Shown here: positions 21,655 to 32,655 of the stretch, in pieces
Layout: each line of letters begins with the position of its first letter
Numbering within the stretch: the stretch's first letter is position 1
Source of the DNA: Forficula auricularia
Taxonomy: Eukaryota > Arthropoda > Insecta > Dermaptera > Forficulidae
DNA length: 64,000 nt
Assembly (NCBI GenBank): GCA_024734495.1
Contig: JALMQS010000070.1
Coordinates: 18,228,306 to 18,292,305, forward strand
Reading direction: 5' to 3'
Translations under genes and position numbers: made by a program
The notes under the pieces: generated by a model
Told to the model about the DNA's origin: nothing
The model's input: only the letters and a program-made list of their open reading frames with translations
The model's database searches: none

Positions 21655-21735
21655 AAAGATAAGAGTAATTAAATATAATATTTAATATTGATTTACTATG
21701 AGTTAAGGATTCTTGGTCACTTGTTTCACATTAAA
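21655..21735. repeat. Single arm of the 2848-3009 palindrome
   Basis: AAAGATAAGAGTAA, ATTGATTTACTATGAGTTAA and TTTCACATTAAA match one palindrome arm with a few differences. The second arm is absent. Confidence 0.75.
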
Positions 21736-21739
21736 ATTA

Positions 21740-22480
21740 AAAAATTAAAAGATGTGAAAAAAAATTTCTTTTTCAATATATATATTTCGGGCTATCAACC
21801 CATCTTCATGAAGTACAGAAAATAACTAATTCAACTTATTGAATGCCAGGTCATATATATGTTTATTCAACAGAGGTAAAGAATATTTGAATTATTTTAA
21901 TGGAAAATTTCTCTTAGGCTATTGTTAAGTGAAAATTTCAGGTTGGGTAAGGGTTTATTGACATAGGTGTGGATAAATAAAGGAAAAGTTAGAAGTTCAT
22001 TGACTTATGTCTCTAAGATGGGAATAATTTTTTTTTTTGGCTTTGTTATTAATAGGTCAATTATTATGTTTTGTTTTAAACAAAAATAAATCATATCTCA
22101 TTAAAACTTATATTATAAATTAAATATATATAATATATATATATATATTTTAAAATTAATTTGTCTACTAAAATTTTAAGAATTTATATTTTTCTTAAAT
22201 TGAAAAAAATATTAATTTTCGTGGTATGAATTATTTCCAAAAAATTAAATATATATTAATATATAATATATTTAAAATTAATCAATTTGTCTACTAAAAT
22301 TTCAAATGAGACACGCCGTAAATCTAATATTCTAAGCTATATAAAGGAATATATTAATATATAGAGATATTATAGATAGAGAATATAGAGATTTTTATTT
22401 GAAAAATTTGACAATCTAACTATTAGTTGCTTTTTCTCCCACATCGTACGCTAAGGCGCCACAGGTACTGTCTGACAATG
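21740..22480. other. AT-rich noncoding
   Basis: A TTTCGGGCTATCAACCCATC motif at about 21786 resembles the stem segment of other CTGATGA...GAAA repeats. The rest is AT-rich with (AT)n near 22125-22150. Confidence 0.35.
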
Positions 22481-22486
22481 GCTTTT

Positions 22487-22638
22487 ATATATATAGATAT
22501 TTGTATTTTTTTAATTTGAAAACGGCTCTCAAATAAAAATCGACTCTTTTTCAGAATTTTACATTAAAAATAATATTAAAATAAAGATTTTAACTGAAGG
22601 AAGAAGTTACCGAGCATCGCTCGGTGCCTCCAGGTACT
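22487..22638 (+). mobile_element. Helitron-like 3' part
   Basis: TTGAAAACGGCTCTCAAATA, the AAAATAATATTAAAATAAAG block and the hairpin ACCGAGCATCGCTCGGT, then GCCTCCAGGTACT. This is the best-preserved 3' terminus of the family in the window. Confidence 0.6.
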
Positions 22639-22639
22639 T

Positions 22640-23530
22640 CTATATAAATGAAAAAAATTCAATGCCTATAATAATGATAGAAAATTTTAAAAATTTTAAA
22701 ATTCCAAAAAATACCTAATAATATTCTTGGCCACTTGGAGTCAATTATTTAATAAAATTGTTCAATTAAAATGTTGATTTGTAATAAAAGAACGGATTGA
22801 GAAATATAAAAGCCATGTTTTGTTAAATGTACGTAGTAGATAGGTAGGTACATAAAATATTATACTATTTACCAGTTTATTATTTCGGTTTTAGTGCTTG
22901 GAATCAAGTTTTTCTTTATCTTGTCTCGGCCGCCTTAAGTAAAATATAATTATTTACAAACTTTTCCCGGCTACTTAGATGTTTTTGTTTATTTTTTTTT
23001 TCTATACTCTTTGGTTTAATTACTAATAAGAATATTATTCGCTACTAATAAGCCTATTAAGCTATTATTTTTCATTTAAACAGTTTGTTTTTTGTACAAT
23101 TTGTTGATTTATTTGATCTTGTTTACGACAATTTTCTTGTTTCACTTTTAATAACAGATTAATCTTCATTTTTTGTTGTTGTTGCCAACTTGATAGAGAA
23201 AAAAATATATTAAATTACATTCAGCTCAATTATTCTTATTAGATTAAAATAATTTGTAAAAAAATATTTTTTAAAATGGTTTATTGTTTAGATCGTATAA
23301 TAATTAAAATATTCAAGGCAATGTCGCCAACTGATTAAAAAATAATATTACCTACTCTGTACGCTGGTTATTTCGAAGCAAAATTTTTTCTACGTATGTC
23401 TGTTTTTACCAATGTCTAGACGTCTGGATCTAATTAACCATCATAATTCAAAAACAAGAAATCGTACAATGTTCGTTTTGGTACCAAAATATTTGTATTT
23501 CAAAAATGATCTATAAATCTATTTTTTTTT
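22640..23530. other. AT-rich, no repeat relatives seen in the window
   Basis: No ORF or repeat match was found. It is a more complex sequence than its neighbours and may be ordinary intron. Confidence 0.35.
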
Positions 23531-24470
23531 TGGGATCAGAAGTCGATCTGTTAGGGTCTCTTCTTCTAATAACTTTAATTAATGATAAGTTTTTTTATTA
23601 ATTAAAATAATTATTCACAGGTGGGTGTGTCAATAAATGTTTATATATTTATCTCAAAAACGACTGAACCGATTTTAATTAAACAAACTTTATTAATCAT
23701 TTTTGACTAGGCAAAAACTTTTTGCCATGAAATAATTTGTGGCAAATAGTTTTAATCACGGTTTAGAGGGTTTTTTGGGATCAGAAATCGATCTATTAGG
23801 GCCTCTTCTTCTAATAAATTTAATTAATGATAAGTTTTTTTATTAATTAAAATAATTATTCCACAGGTGGGTGTCTCAATAAATGTTTATATATTTATCT
23901 CAAAAACAACTCAACCGATTTTAATTAAACAAACTTTATTAATCATATATAACCAAGCTTCTTGAGGATACAAATTCTCATTTAAATAGGTGTTGGTTTT
24001 ATTCTTTTTTGACAAAAAAACACATTTTTATCAATTATTTTTCTTTATTTTATTTTATTGTTACCAGGAACGTTTCGACATTTTCAATTATGTCATCATC
24101 AGCCTTGGAACAATCTAAAGATGGAAAAAAATTCCCTAACATCGAAATTATTAGAGTATGTAATATTATTCTTTTGTTTAACAATTATTTGTGTATAAAC
24201 TTTCAAAGTTAAAGGCTCTTTCATACATCTTTGACCAATTTATTAATCATTTTTGAGTACGATTCTATTTGACAAGGCAAAAACTTTTTTCCTTGAAATA
24301 ATTTGCGGCAAATAGTTTTAATCACGGTTTAGAGGGTTTTTTGGGATCAGAAGTCGATCTGTTAGGGTCTCTTCTTCTAATAACTTTAATTAATGATAAG
24401 TTTTTTTATTAATTAAAATAATTATTCACAGGTGGGTTTGTCAATAATCATTTATATATCTATCTCCCTA
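23530..24470. repeat. Three copies of a Helitron-like internal unit
   Basis: Blocks GATCAGAAGTCGATCTGTTA, TAATTAATGATAAGTTTTTT and ATTATTCACAGGTGGGT occur near 23535, 23780 and 24345, with AATAATTTGTGGCAAATAGT before two of them. The middle spacer includes a CTGATGA...GAAAC-type motif on the minus strand (24072-24102). Confidence 0.55.
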
Positions 24471-24479
24471 ATTTATATT

Positions 24480-24727
24480 TTGGCTGTGGAAATTTTATTA
24501 TTTGCGACATTTTTTTCATTATTTATTTGTTAATTTATTGTTCTATTTATTTATTATTTATTTATTTATTTGTTTATTTATTTATTTATTATTTATTTAT
24601 TAATTTATTGTTTTATTTGTTTATTTATTATTTTCATTGTCTGTGATACTATTTTATTGTTTATAAACTCATGGTAGACTGACTACAATGGAATTCATTC
24701 CGAGGCCATTAGGGAGAGAAAAAAATA
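24480..24727. repeat. TTTA-rich retroposon-like tail, copy of 14600-14890
   Basis: It shares AAATTTTTATTATTTG-type words, the TTTA-rich core, CTCATGGTAGACTGACTAC, TGGAATTCATTCC, GGCCATTAGGG and a final A-rich stretch with the other copy. Confidence 0.6.
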
Positions 24728-24729
24728 TA

Positions 24730-25345
24730 TATGTGTTTGAATCAAAACAAAACAATAGTTTAATAATTTTGAATTATCAAGAGTTATTATATTGTACCAG
24801 TCCTCAATTTTGAGAGTTTTTTCAATTAAACTAATTATTATCACCTGGTTGAATACATGCGCGGATCAGGGGGGGGCGATGGGGGCGACCACCCCCCAAA
24901 GCATTGGAGATCAATATTTTTTATATGTTTATTTAATTTTTTTTTTTATAACATAAAAATTTTAAAATTGAAGAAAATAAAGTTCTATGTGGGGGGGGGG
25001 GCGTCTCTGCCCCCCCCCGCTTGGACAATTCGATCGCGACACACATCCGAGATCAAAAGTAGATCTTATATACCGGCGACCGCCCCCCCCCCCCCCCCAA
25101 AACAGAGGTCTGGATCCGCGCCTGGTTGAATAAAAATGAATCATGTGTTTGAATCAAAACAAAACAAGTGGTTAGTTAAATTTTGAATTATCGAGAGTCG
25201 ACTGTTATTATATTGTACCAGGCCTCAATTTTGAGAAAAATATTTTGAAAGGATTTTTCAATTAAACTAATTATTAACACCCGAATGAATAAAAATGAAT
25301 CATGTGTTTGAATCAAAACAAAACAAGTGGTTAGTTAAATATACA
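24730..25345. repeat. Tandem AT-rich unit, three copies, split by a MITE
   Basis: The unit GTGTTTGAATCAAAACAAAA ... TTATTATATTGTACCAG ... CTCAATTTTGAGA ... TCAATTAAACTAATTATTA occurs at about 24735, 25145 and (partly) 25308. The MITE at 24856-25124 lies between the first two. Confidence 0.55.
24856..25124. mobile_element. hAT-type MITE, 269 bp
   Basis: The ends CATGCGCGGATC and GATCCGCGCCTG are flanked by perfect 8-bp duplications GTTGAATA (24848-24855 and 25125-25132). It contains G- and C-runs, GACAATTCGATCGCGAC and AGTAGATCTTATATA, shared with 53203-53556. The glycine- and proline-rich ORFs over it are not genes. Confidence 0.85.
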
Positions 25346-26040
25346 ATAATTAAAATTGTTAAAGTCAACTTCGATTTTCATTCATATGTGCATTTTAAAG
25401 CATTTCTAACCTTTTCCAAGCAACATTATATATATATTCTAAAAACTGCAAAAAAGAACAGTAACTGTTACTGATTGCTGATATAATTATACGTAAAAAG
25501 GTAAACGAGAAGAATGTATTCATCATATGGTATATATAGGCACACACCCACACAGAGAGAGAGGAATAAAGCCCTTCATTTAACGCGGAATATTTCACTT
25601 AAAATTACTTTTAATGTGTTGAATAAATTTCCATTTTTAAAAATAACCGTTTGTTCTGTCAGTCTGTTTGTCTGTCTGTTCAATCCTTCTTCTTTTTTTA
25701 TCTCTCTTTTGTGTCATATTGGCAAATATGAAGCAATCAGAGCATAATAATTTCTTCCGAACACACTTTACATAAAAATAGATGTCTCTGTAATCAGATT
25801 TTTTTTTAATATTATACAGTTTTTATTTTTAGGGGAATGTTTGTAATCATGGGGTGTTCACTCCTCAGTTTACAACACTGGCCACTATGCGCTTGGCGCT
25901 ACTGTCGATCTTGCCTCTAGTGCCACTAGGCTATCCAGGGGGCGTTCACTCCCTAGCTTATTACTCTGACAGATTATATGTATATAGAAATATAATTAAA
26001 TTCCGTATAATTTTTTTTAAATTAAATAACAATCTATCGA
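25346..26040. other. AT-rich noncoding with one GC-rich island
   Basis: The island at about 25850-25975 has two related stretches, GGTGTTCACTCCTCAGTTTA and GGCGTTCACTCCCTAGCTTA, around ATGCGCTTGGCGCTACTGTC. It is probably a transposon fragment. (GTCT)n lies near 25660. Small ORFs are unrecognised. Confidence 0.35.
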
Positions 26041-26099
26041 GTTTTTTAATAAATTAAATAAATAATAAATAATAATTTAATTTTAAAATTAAAAAACCA

Positions 26100-26410
26100 A
26101 TTAATAAATAAAAGATAATTGAAAAAAATGTAAACAAACTTTTTTATTGAGATTTTCATCTATCAATAATTACTTTAATTAAGAAAAGATCAATTAAGAT
26201 GAGATTTGTCGAGGTCTAGACCTAGGCAGATCGCTTTCTCATCCTCAAAACTTGTTAATAGAGCTTGTTTCATCAAAATCGGTGGAGCCGTTTTGAAAAT
26301 AGAACAAAGTTACAAATCTATAAATCTTATATTATTAAATGAGCGTCGCTCGGTGGCCAGGTACTAAATATATATATACAATTTGTGCTCGTTTAATAAG
26401 AGTAGATAGA
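26100..26410 (-). mobile_element. Helitron-like copies, relative of 30830-31112
   Basis: It shares with 30830-31112 the blocks AAATGTAAACAAACTTTTTT, CTATCAATAATTACTTTAAT, TCTCATCCTCAAAACTTGTT and CATCAAAATCGGTGGAGCCG. A 3'-type end GAGCGTCGCTCGGTGGCCAG lies at 26341, and an inverted 5' end GCTCGTTTAATAAGAGTAGA at 26387-26406, so two pieces abut. Confidence 0.5.
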
Positions 26411-26601
26411 CAGATAGATATAATTAAGTTTTTTATCTCATGTTTAGAAAAATCAAACTTAATTGAATTGAATATTAAATTTTCATTTCAATATAAGTAT
26501 TATAGCAATTGTAAATAATTTTGTGTTATATAAAGTATTTCTTGAGGCTTCCGAAGACTATTAGATGTTATTATCAAATTTCATATATTTAATGATATTT
26601 C

Positions 26602-26763
26602 ACTAATAGTCGAGTGGGTAAAATACATGCCTCGTAATCAAGCTAGCCCGGATTCAAGCCCCACTCTCGGCAATCCTATTTTAGTCTGATCCCTACATAT
26701 TTGAAAATAAACTAAAATATATAGTATCGCTAATGGTTGAATCCGATAAAGCCAAAAAAAAAT
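26602..26763 (+). repeat. tRNA-derived SINE
   Basis: AGTCGAGTGGGTAAAATACA (A-box region) and GGATTCAAGCC (26650-26660, B-box). The body TCTGATCCCTACAT and TATAGTATCGCTAATGG match the 15420 and 20889 copies. Flanking ATTTCAC words may be the target duplication. Confidence 0.7.
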
Positions 26764-27006
26764 CATTTCACCAAGCCCGATTTTTTTTAAATTCATCCAC
26801 TTATTTATTTTTAATATTCTCGTTTACAATAAAATCAAATTGAGCGCGCTTCTGCCTACCTCGACCTTAGCGCTAGCCCTTTGTGGGCAGGGTGCAAAAC
26901 AAAAACAAAAAACAAAATGGCGGCCGAGTCGCCTATCTATTTTTCTTTTATCTATGGTTGTAATGTTGAATGTATAATAATTTGTTTGTTTGTTTGTTTG
27001 TTATAG

Positions 27007-27078
27007 GGAGGCTGGGGAAAGCGCGCCTGGCAAGACCTACAAAGCGGATGGGGCAAGCGCGGTTGGCAAGAACTTCAG
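27007..27078 (+). CDS. Mip: MIP/allatostatin-B precursor, symmetric 72-base exon
   Basis: The exon is bounded by a (GTTT)n pyrimidine-rich tract ending TTATAG and by a consensus donor CAG/GTAAGA. The frame is 0 at both sides, giving 24 codons: GGWGKR, AWQDLQ, SGWGKR, GWQELQ. It completes peptide 1 (AWQDLQ+GGW-GKR), encodes all of peptide 2 (AWQDLQSGW-GKR), and starts peptide 3, finished in the next exon (GWQELQ+GGW-GKR). It is two 12-residue periods, suggesting an internal duplication. Skipping it would keep both frame and peptide structure. Its G+C content stands out from the intron around it. The neighbouring (GTTT)n tract serves as the polypyrimidine tract. Confidence 0.9.
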
Positions 27079-27269
27079 GTAAGACCCTACTACTACTACT
27101 ACTAAGTACCTACTTGTCTGATTACACTGTTCGACCAAAAATTTCCCCCCGTAAGTCTAACAATGGATTCCGGTAGAGTTTTATATGCTGATTATCATAC
27201 AATTTCCCAATTTTTTACAACACGTCAGAGTTTTGAGATATTATCGGTCAAAATGACGAAAATGGCCAT

Positions 27270-27435
27270 TTTGACCTATTTTCGAATCCCATTAAATATT
27301 AAACAGGAATATTTGAAATCAAAATATTTTGTTGACGTATTAGAAAACAGCTTCCTCTTTGATTTTCAAATTACCATTTGTTTTTAGCTCAATCATAACT
27401 CGAGTTATATCTAAAAAAACTAAAACTACCTGATT
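27270..27435. repeat. Dispersed repeat, copy of 21510-21650
   Basis: Same blocks as at 21510-21650. The 74-residue ORF here is part of the repeat and shows no known domain. Confidence 0.6.
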
Positions 27436-28092
27436 TTAAAGGATAATAAACATAGATAAAAAAAATAAGTTTTTAGTCTTTTAAACATATATTATTATAA
27501 ATTAGAATAATGTTTCTAAAAGTTTAGATTCTTAATTTTTCATAAATTAAAACGGCCAAGTGCGAATCAGGCTCGCATACCGATAGTTCCTTATTTATAT
27601 AAGTTTAGACTTTAAGTATATAATAGTTTATTCACTAATAAAGAAAATTATAATTATATTTGGTTAAATGTTTATAAGATAAGTTAAATAAAGAACTACA
27701 ATTTTATATTTTACCTGAAGTTTTAGTTAAAAATGAGTAAATTGGATTTTTTAATTGCTATACATTTGTACATTGTTATATATGTCTTTAACAATTATCG
27801 GACTGATTAATAAGTTAATTAATTACTTATTTTATATTTTTTTATAATTGAAATTATTCTATTAATTAGCACTAATAATAATTGAATGTGGAAAAAAAAG
27901 TTCTAACAAATTATAATTGATAATAAATTTTATCTCCAGCTTATCAAAAAGTAGAATTTAATTTCTAGACATACTAATTACTTATTTTATAGATAATTAG
28001 TTTTAACTACTTATTATCTCTATTAACTCTCGCAAATGATTAAATGGGGGAAAAAAATCATTAAGTTTTATTTATTTGATTAATAATTAAAT
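27436..28092. other. AT-rich noncoding, nothing recognised
   Basis: Partial similarity to 32330-32420 (ATAATTAGTTTTAACTACTT-type words with AACTCTCGCAAATGATTAAA) suggests an old repeat. No gene seen. Confidence 0.35.
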
Positions 28093-28106
28093 AATTGTCA
28101 TTTATT

Positions 28107-28281
28107 TATTTTTTTGGCTTTCTCGGCATTAATCATTAGTCATTTTACGATACTATATATAAATTAATTTTTTCTCAATTATGTAGGATCAGATTAAAGT
28201 CAGATTGCAGCGAGTCGGGCTTGAACCCGCGCTAGCTTGTTTGGAAGGCATGTACGTTATCCACTTCACCAACCTGACTCC
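28107..28281 (-). repeat. Complete tRNA-derived SINE with target duplication
   Basis: The direct repeats AATTGTCATTTATT (28093-28106) and AATTGTTATTTATT (28282-28295) differ at one base. On the minus strand it has GGTGAAGTGGATAACGTAC (A-box region), GGGTTCAAGCCC (B-box), the body TCTGATCCTACATAATTG and a GCCAAAAAAA tail. Confidence 0.75.
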
Positions 28282-28315
28282 AATTGTTATTTATTAATTG
28301 AATTTAAAATTTTAT

Positions 28316-28520
28316 CTACTCTTATTGAACGAGCAAAAATTGTTTATATATTTGTATATTTTTTTATTTTGAAAACGGCTCTGTCGATTTTGATGAAATT
28401 CAAGATTTAAGGGGTTTTTGCGTTAACAATTCAAACTGGCACGGTCTCATCTTCGGCTAAATTATTTTTGATGGGTTTTTGTTAATTGAAATAATTATTC
28501 ACCTGTGGTTGTCTCGATAA
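28316..28520 (+). mobile_element. Helitron-like 5' part
   Basis: It starts TCTACTCTTATTGAACGAGC, then TTTTGAAAACGGCTCTGTCG, GCACGGTCTCATCTTCGGC and AATAATTATTCACCTGTGG. Confidence 0.55.
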
Positions 28521-28779
28521 AAATGTATAATTACATTTTTATTCAATTTCCTTTTAATAATTAATTGTTTTTTTTAATTTTAAATCCAACTAATAATTCA
28601 TTACAAATATTATTATAAATTAGAATTTGCCAATTTAATTAATTGGAGTTATTTTTTATTGAATATTAAATTATTAAAAATAATATTACTTAATATATAA
28701 ATAACATAACGTTTAGGGAAAACGGTGTTGGTTTATAGTGAAACACCACGGGTGATCCGCGATTGGAATTAGATGTACA

Positions 28780-28939
28780 CGAGGGGTAAACCGCGACGTA
28801 AAATCGTGTACACCTACTTCCCCTTTCATTTCCAAGTAGAAGACAATAGATGACAATAAATTATTTAATGAATTCCAAAGTATTTCCAAATAATTCCAAA
28901 GACGGTGTACACCTAATTCCAATCGCGGTTCACCCCTCG
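28780..28939. mobile_element. Nested hAT-like MITE, 160 bp
   Basis: The ends CGAGGGGTAAACCGCGA and CGCGGTTCACCCCTCG are flanked by GATGTACA (28772-28779) and GGTGTACA (28940-28947), an 8-bp duplication with one difference. It lies in opposite orientation to its host. Confidence 0.8.
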
Positions 28940-28944
28940 GGTGT

Positions 28945-29315
28945 ACACCTATTTGGAATTATTTGGAATTATTTTGAAATTACTGGAATTACTTGGAAAT
29001 TTTTGGAATTATTTGGAAATATTTGGAATTATTTGAAATTACTTGAAAATATTTGGAATTATTTGGAAATATTTGGAATTATTTGAAATTACTTGAAAAT
29101 ATTTGGAATTATTTGGAATTACTTGAAAATATTTGGAATTATTTGGAAATATTTGGAATTATTTGGAATTTCTTGGAAATATTTGGAATTTCTTGGAAAT
29201 ACTTGGAATTATTTGGAATTATTTGGAATTAGGTACTTGGAAATATTTTAAATTACTTGCAAATATTTGGAATTACTTGGAAATATTTGGAATTATTTGG
29301 AAACAAAAGTGGAAG
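28945..29315. repeat. Imperfect ~20-bp tandem array inside the MITE
   Basis: Repeated TTGGAATTATTTGGAAATAT words, about 18 units with variation (ACTTGGAAAT, TTCTTGGAAA). A few copies of the word exist in the unexpanded MITE at 20880-21244. The ORFs rich in WNYLE are translations of it. Confidence 0.85.
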
Positions 29316-29442
29316 TTGAAGTAGGTGTAGCAGCATATCAGGTCGCGGTTCACCCCTCGGTGAAACATATTAAACAGGAATTTTTGCCGGATTATAGTGG
29401 TGTTTCACTTTGTGTTTAATTTATCACTTTAAACTTAACAAA

Positions 29443-29960
29443 CAATTACCGAGCATCGCTCTGTGTTCCAGTTACTTAAAAATAATATTAATAAAAAAGT
29501 CAAGATGCTTGATTCGCCATATATAATAATATAATAATAACAGTTTTTATTTCTGTCTCAATCTAGACTGGATAATCTTTTAAACAGATAAAATCCTTGA
29601 AATTTCAAATTGAAGGTTCTTTTTTTTCTCTCTGAAATTGGATGATCGAATCAAACCCCTGTCACGAACACTAAGTACATCAGCTATCACACACATATAT
29701 TAAGTATTATTAAAACCGTCAATTCAGTTAGTTCCTGGCATATTATCTCCTGAACAAGGCCAGTGAAAGAAAAACCAAAGTTTCCCAACGTTACGTTGAT
29801 TCTCTTTATTAGCTATATATAGGGAAAAAATAAGAGAGAATTTATGACCACGGCATTTTGTTAGTAAGGTGGTGTATACTCTAAGGTCGAAGGTGCACAA
29901 AAGCACCTGATTAAACTTTTAAAGTGAATGGCGGCGTCGAGTTCACGGAAGACCAAGGCT
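29443..29960. other. AT-rich noncoding with a Helitron-like hairpin
   Basis: ACCGAGCATCGCTCTGTG, with CCAGTTACT, at about 29449-29475 is a decayed 3' terminus of the Helitron-like family. The rest is unrecognised, including the short minus-strand ORF at 29724-29906. Confidence 0.4.
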
Positions 29961-30163
29961 AGCCTCCTTATCTGATGAAGAGATGAAAAAGAAGAGAGTG
30001 AAACGTTTTCGGCTGATTGGAACAATCACAAGGGAGCCAAAAAAAAACCACCCCCTGCAATTTAATCCACCCCCGCACACCCACCTGTCTTTATACAATA
30101 GACCTCTCAATTGATTTATATTTTCATCATTGAATGAGAGAATTTTTTATAATTATAACTGAT

Positions 30164-30390
30164 AGTACCTGGAGCCACCGAGCGATGCTCGGCAACTTTT
30201 TGCTTCAGTTAAAAGTTATATATTAATATTATTTTTAATTTAAAATTCTGATAAAAACCACCCAGGCAACCCACCCCCTGGACCCTACTCCATATCAGCC
30301 CCGCTATGCCCCCTGGACCCCGAACCCGCCACTTCACCAACCCTGCACCCCACCTCCTGCACCACCATAGATACATAAATAAATTCGGTA
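30164..30390 (-). mobile_element. Helitron-like 3' part
   Basis: Read on the minus strand, it ends GCCGAGCATCGCTCGGTGG, CTCCAGGTACT. The AAAATAATATTAATATATAA block and a G-rich core precede. The minus-strand ORF 30209-30406 is translated repeat. Confidence 0.55.
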
Positions 30391-30554
30391 TAATTATTTT
30401 TTTCAATTAAATAATTTATCGAGTTTTATAATAAAATCAATTAAATTGGCAAATTCTAATAAATAATCATATTTCTATTAGCTCTTTGTGGGATTTAATA
30501 ATCGAATTTATAATCAATTAAAATAAATTTATTATTAAACCAATTATTTTACAT

Positions 30555-30735
30555 TAAATAATGTATACATTGTATTTTTGCTTCGATTCCGGAGATTACT
30601 TCTCCACCATCAAGTGTACTTATTCAACTTTAGTCCTTGTTTTTAATAAGAGGAAAAATCTAATTAGATAAAAAAAACCTCTTTTCCGATAATTATTTCA
30701 ATTCCATTATTCCCAATCAAGTCGATTGGTTTGCT
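30555..30735 (+). repeat. Dispersed GGAGATTACTTCTCC repeat
   Basis: The unit runs from AATGTATACATTGTATTTTT through TCGATTCCGGAGATTACTTC and AATAAGAGGAAAAATCTAAT to AATCAAGTCGATTGG. Other copies: 56385-56510, 56590-56765 (plus), 41575-41760 and about 41870-41925 (minus). GGAGATTACTTCTCC can form a small hairpin. Confidence 0.65.
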
Positions 30736-30779
30736 CGTCACCCCATTCTCTTCTCTCGTCCCTCATCAATTAAAATGTT

Positions 30780-31112
30780 TAATTTTAATATATATATTAA
30801 TATTTGCTATAACTTATTAGTGGGTTTTAAAATTAAAAAAAAACAATTAAAAAAATAAATAATAGATAATTGAAAAAAATGTAAACAAACTTTTTTATTT
30901 TGATTTTCTTCTATCAATAATTACTTTAATTAATAAAAGATCAATTAAGATGAAATTTGTCGAGCTCCAGACCTAGCCAGATCGTTTTCTCATCCTCATA
31001 ACTTGTTAATAGAGTTGGTTTCATCAAAATCGGTAAAGCCGTTTTCAAAATAGAAATAAGATATAAACAAATAAATATACCAACAATTTTTGCTCGTTTA
31101 ATAAGAGTAGAT
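30780..31112 (-). mobile_element. Helitron-like element, 5' end visible
   Basis: It ends on the plus strand with GCTCGTTTAATAAGAGTAGA (the inverted 5' terminus) and shares its interior with 26100-26340. Confidence 0.55.
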
Positions 31113-31121
31113 ATTCATTGT

Positions 31122-31795
31122 CAGTGGCGTAGCCAGAAAATTTTCATGTGGGGTGGGGGGGCGGTCAATCTACAAAGTGAAATATTTAGTGGGAATTTTT
31201 ATTATTAAAACAAATATTCCAGTTAAATTGTGTTTTTACCCGAAAAGTTTTGGGGTAGTTGTAATTTTTTCGGAAAATTTTTGGTATTTTTAGGAGAAAA
31301 TAAAAAAATTTTGCATTCACAACTCTTTTCATCTAACTCATGTCAAATCGAGTAATCTGTGGAAGTCTCTGGAATGAAAAATTATGACGTTCCTTTTAGG
31401 GTATTTCAGATTGAATTTAGGGGATTTTAAAATAGGCTTGGAGGAAAAAATTTCGACAGGTTGCTATCACTGATTTTGACACAAAAAGGGGCTTTGGCGG
31501 ATTTTGTAGGGTCAATGAATGGAAATTATAAAATACTATTAACTATGCAGCAAATTTTGTCATAGATAAAGTTGTAGCGGATGTGATTTCTGAAATTTAT
31601 GTTTAAAAAATTCCTCGAAAACCTTCCCAATAAGGGGAGGGGAAGGGGGGTCAAAAAATCTTTGAACCGCTTTGAACCAAACTCAACTAAAATGTGTATA
31701 CATATTCTGTAGGCCTCCAGAAGACTAGACATGCAAAAATGTGCCAACCAAAATGGGGAGAGTGTCAAAAAATTTTCGAAGACACGCCTGACTCA
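31122..31795. mobile_element. Possible hAT-type element
   Basis: It starts CAGTGGCGTAGCCAG, a hAT-like terminus common in animals, followed by G-runs. A weak inverted match (GACACGCCTGACTC, about 31780-31793) may be the other end. No target duplication was found. The minus-strand ORF inside shows no domain I recognise. Confidence 0.35.
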
Positions 31796-31799
31796 GCTA

Positions 31800-32655
31800 G
31801 TTTCTAATAAACTATAAAAATTGCTATTTATTTAGCTATTTAATAATTTTCCTATGATAAGGAAGATAAGACCCAATCACCCTATCTGCCACTTCAGTTG
31901 TCTAAGTAGCAGGTGCTCCCATTTTACCAGGTGTGGCTCTGTGGCTATTAAATGACCGAACTGATGCAGCGACAGGTTTGTACATGATTGTGTCTTGCGA
32001 TGCTTCTGCTAGAGAAGCTTGCTCGTCGCTCAGTTATAAATAATACTAGTGTCTACATGTATTCTAGGCTTGGAGATTTAATAATTTTAACTTTTTCTAA
32101 ATCTACATTACCGATATTTGTGTTCACGAATGTTTAACTTATACTAAATAATAGCTATAGGCTCTTCAGTTATAAGTTTTTGATATAAAGCTATAATTAT
32201 TTTAAAATAAAATTTAATTTAATCTCTTTCTCTATCTCCATTTTTTTTCAACTTTTTAACTTTAATATATTTTATTTTTTCTCTTCTGACTCCTTTGACG
32301 TTTTCTAAAAATTTATAAAAAGCCCTCTAGCTTATTGAAAAGTTAGATTTAATTTCCATACACACTAATTATTATTTCTTTTATATGTATATTTGATAGA
32401 TAATTAGAATTTTAATTATTAACTCTCGTAAATGATTAAAAATAACAAAAAAATAAAATAATTAAGTATTATTTATTTATTTAACAATTAAATTAATTAT
32501 TAATTAATTAATTGTTAAACAATTATTGCACTTATTTATTAATAACAATAATTATAAATACTGAATGGAGAGAAAGAACTGATAAAAGTAAATTTAAGTC
32601 TAATTCTGTCTAATACGAGTTTTTCTAATGAATAAATGTAGAAAACATTCTCTTT
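31800..32655. other. Mostly AT-rich; one GC-richer unclassified block
   Basis: The block at about 31870-32045 (AGCAGGTGCTCCCATTTTAC, AGAGAAGCTTGCTCGTCGCT) is more complex than its surroundings, but it is not open in any frame and was not recognised. Confidence 0.35.

Larger units (their letters stand above)
28746..29359. mobile_element. hAT-like MITE enlarged by a nested MITE and a satellite
   Basis: Perfect 8-bp duplications GTGAAACA (28738-28745 and 29360-29367) flank ends of the GGGTGAACCGCGA family: the left is decayed (CCACGGGTGATCCGCGA), the right is CGCGGTTCACCCCTCG. Another member sits inside it at 28780-28939, and the rest is mostly an array of GGAATTATTTGGAAATA-type words. Its relatives are 143 to about 166 bp, so this copy has grown to 614 bp. 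Confidence 0.85.

Noticed and set aside
24857..25144. Glycine- and proline-rich ORFs on both strands
   Set aside because: They lie in the G- and C-runs of the MITE at 24856-25124.
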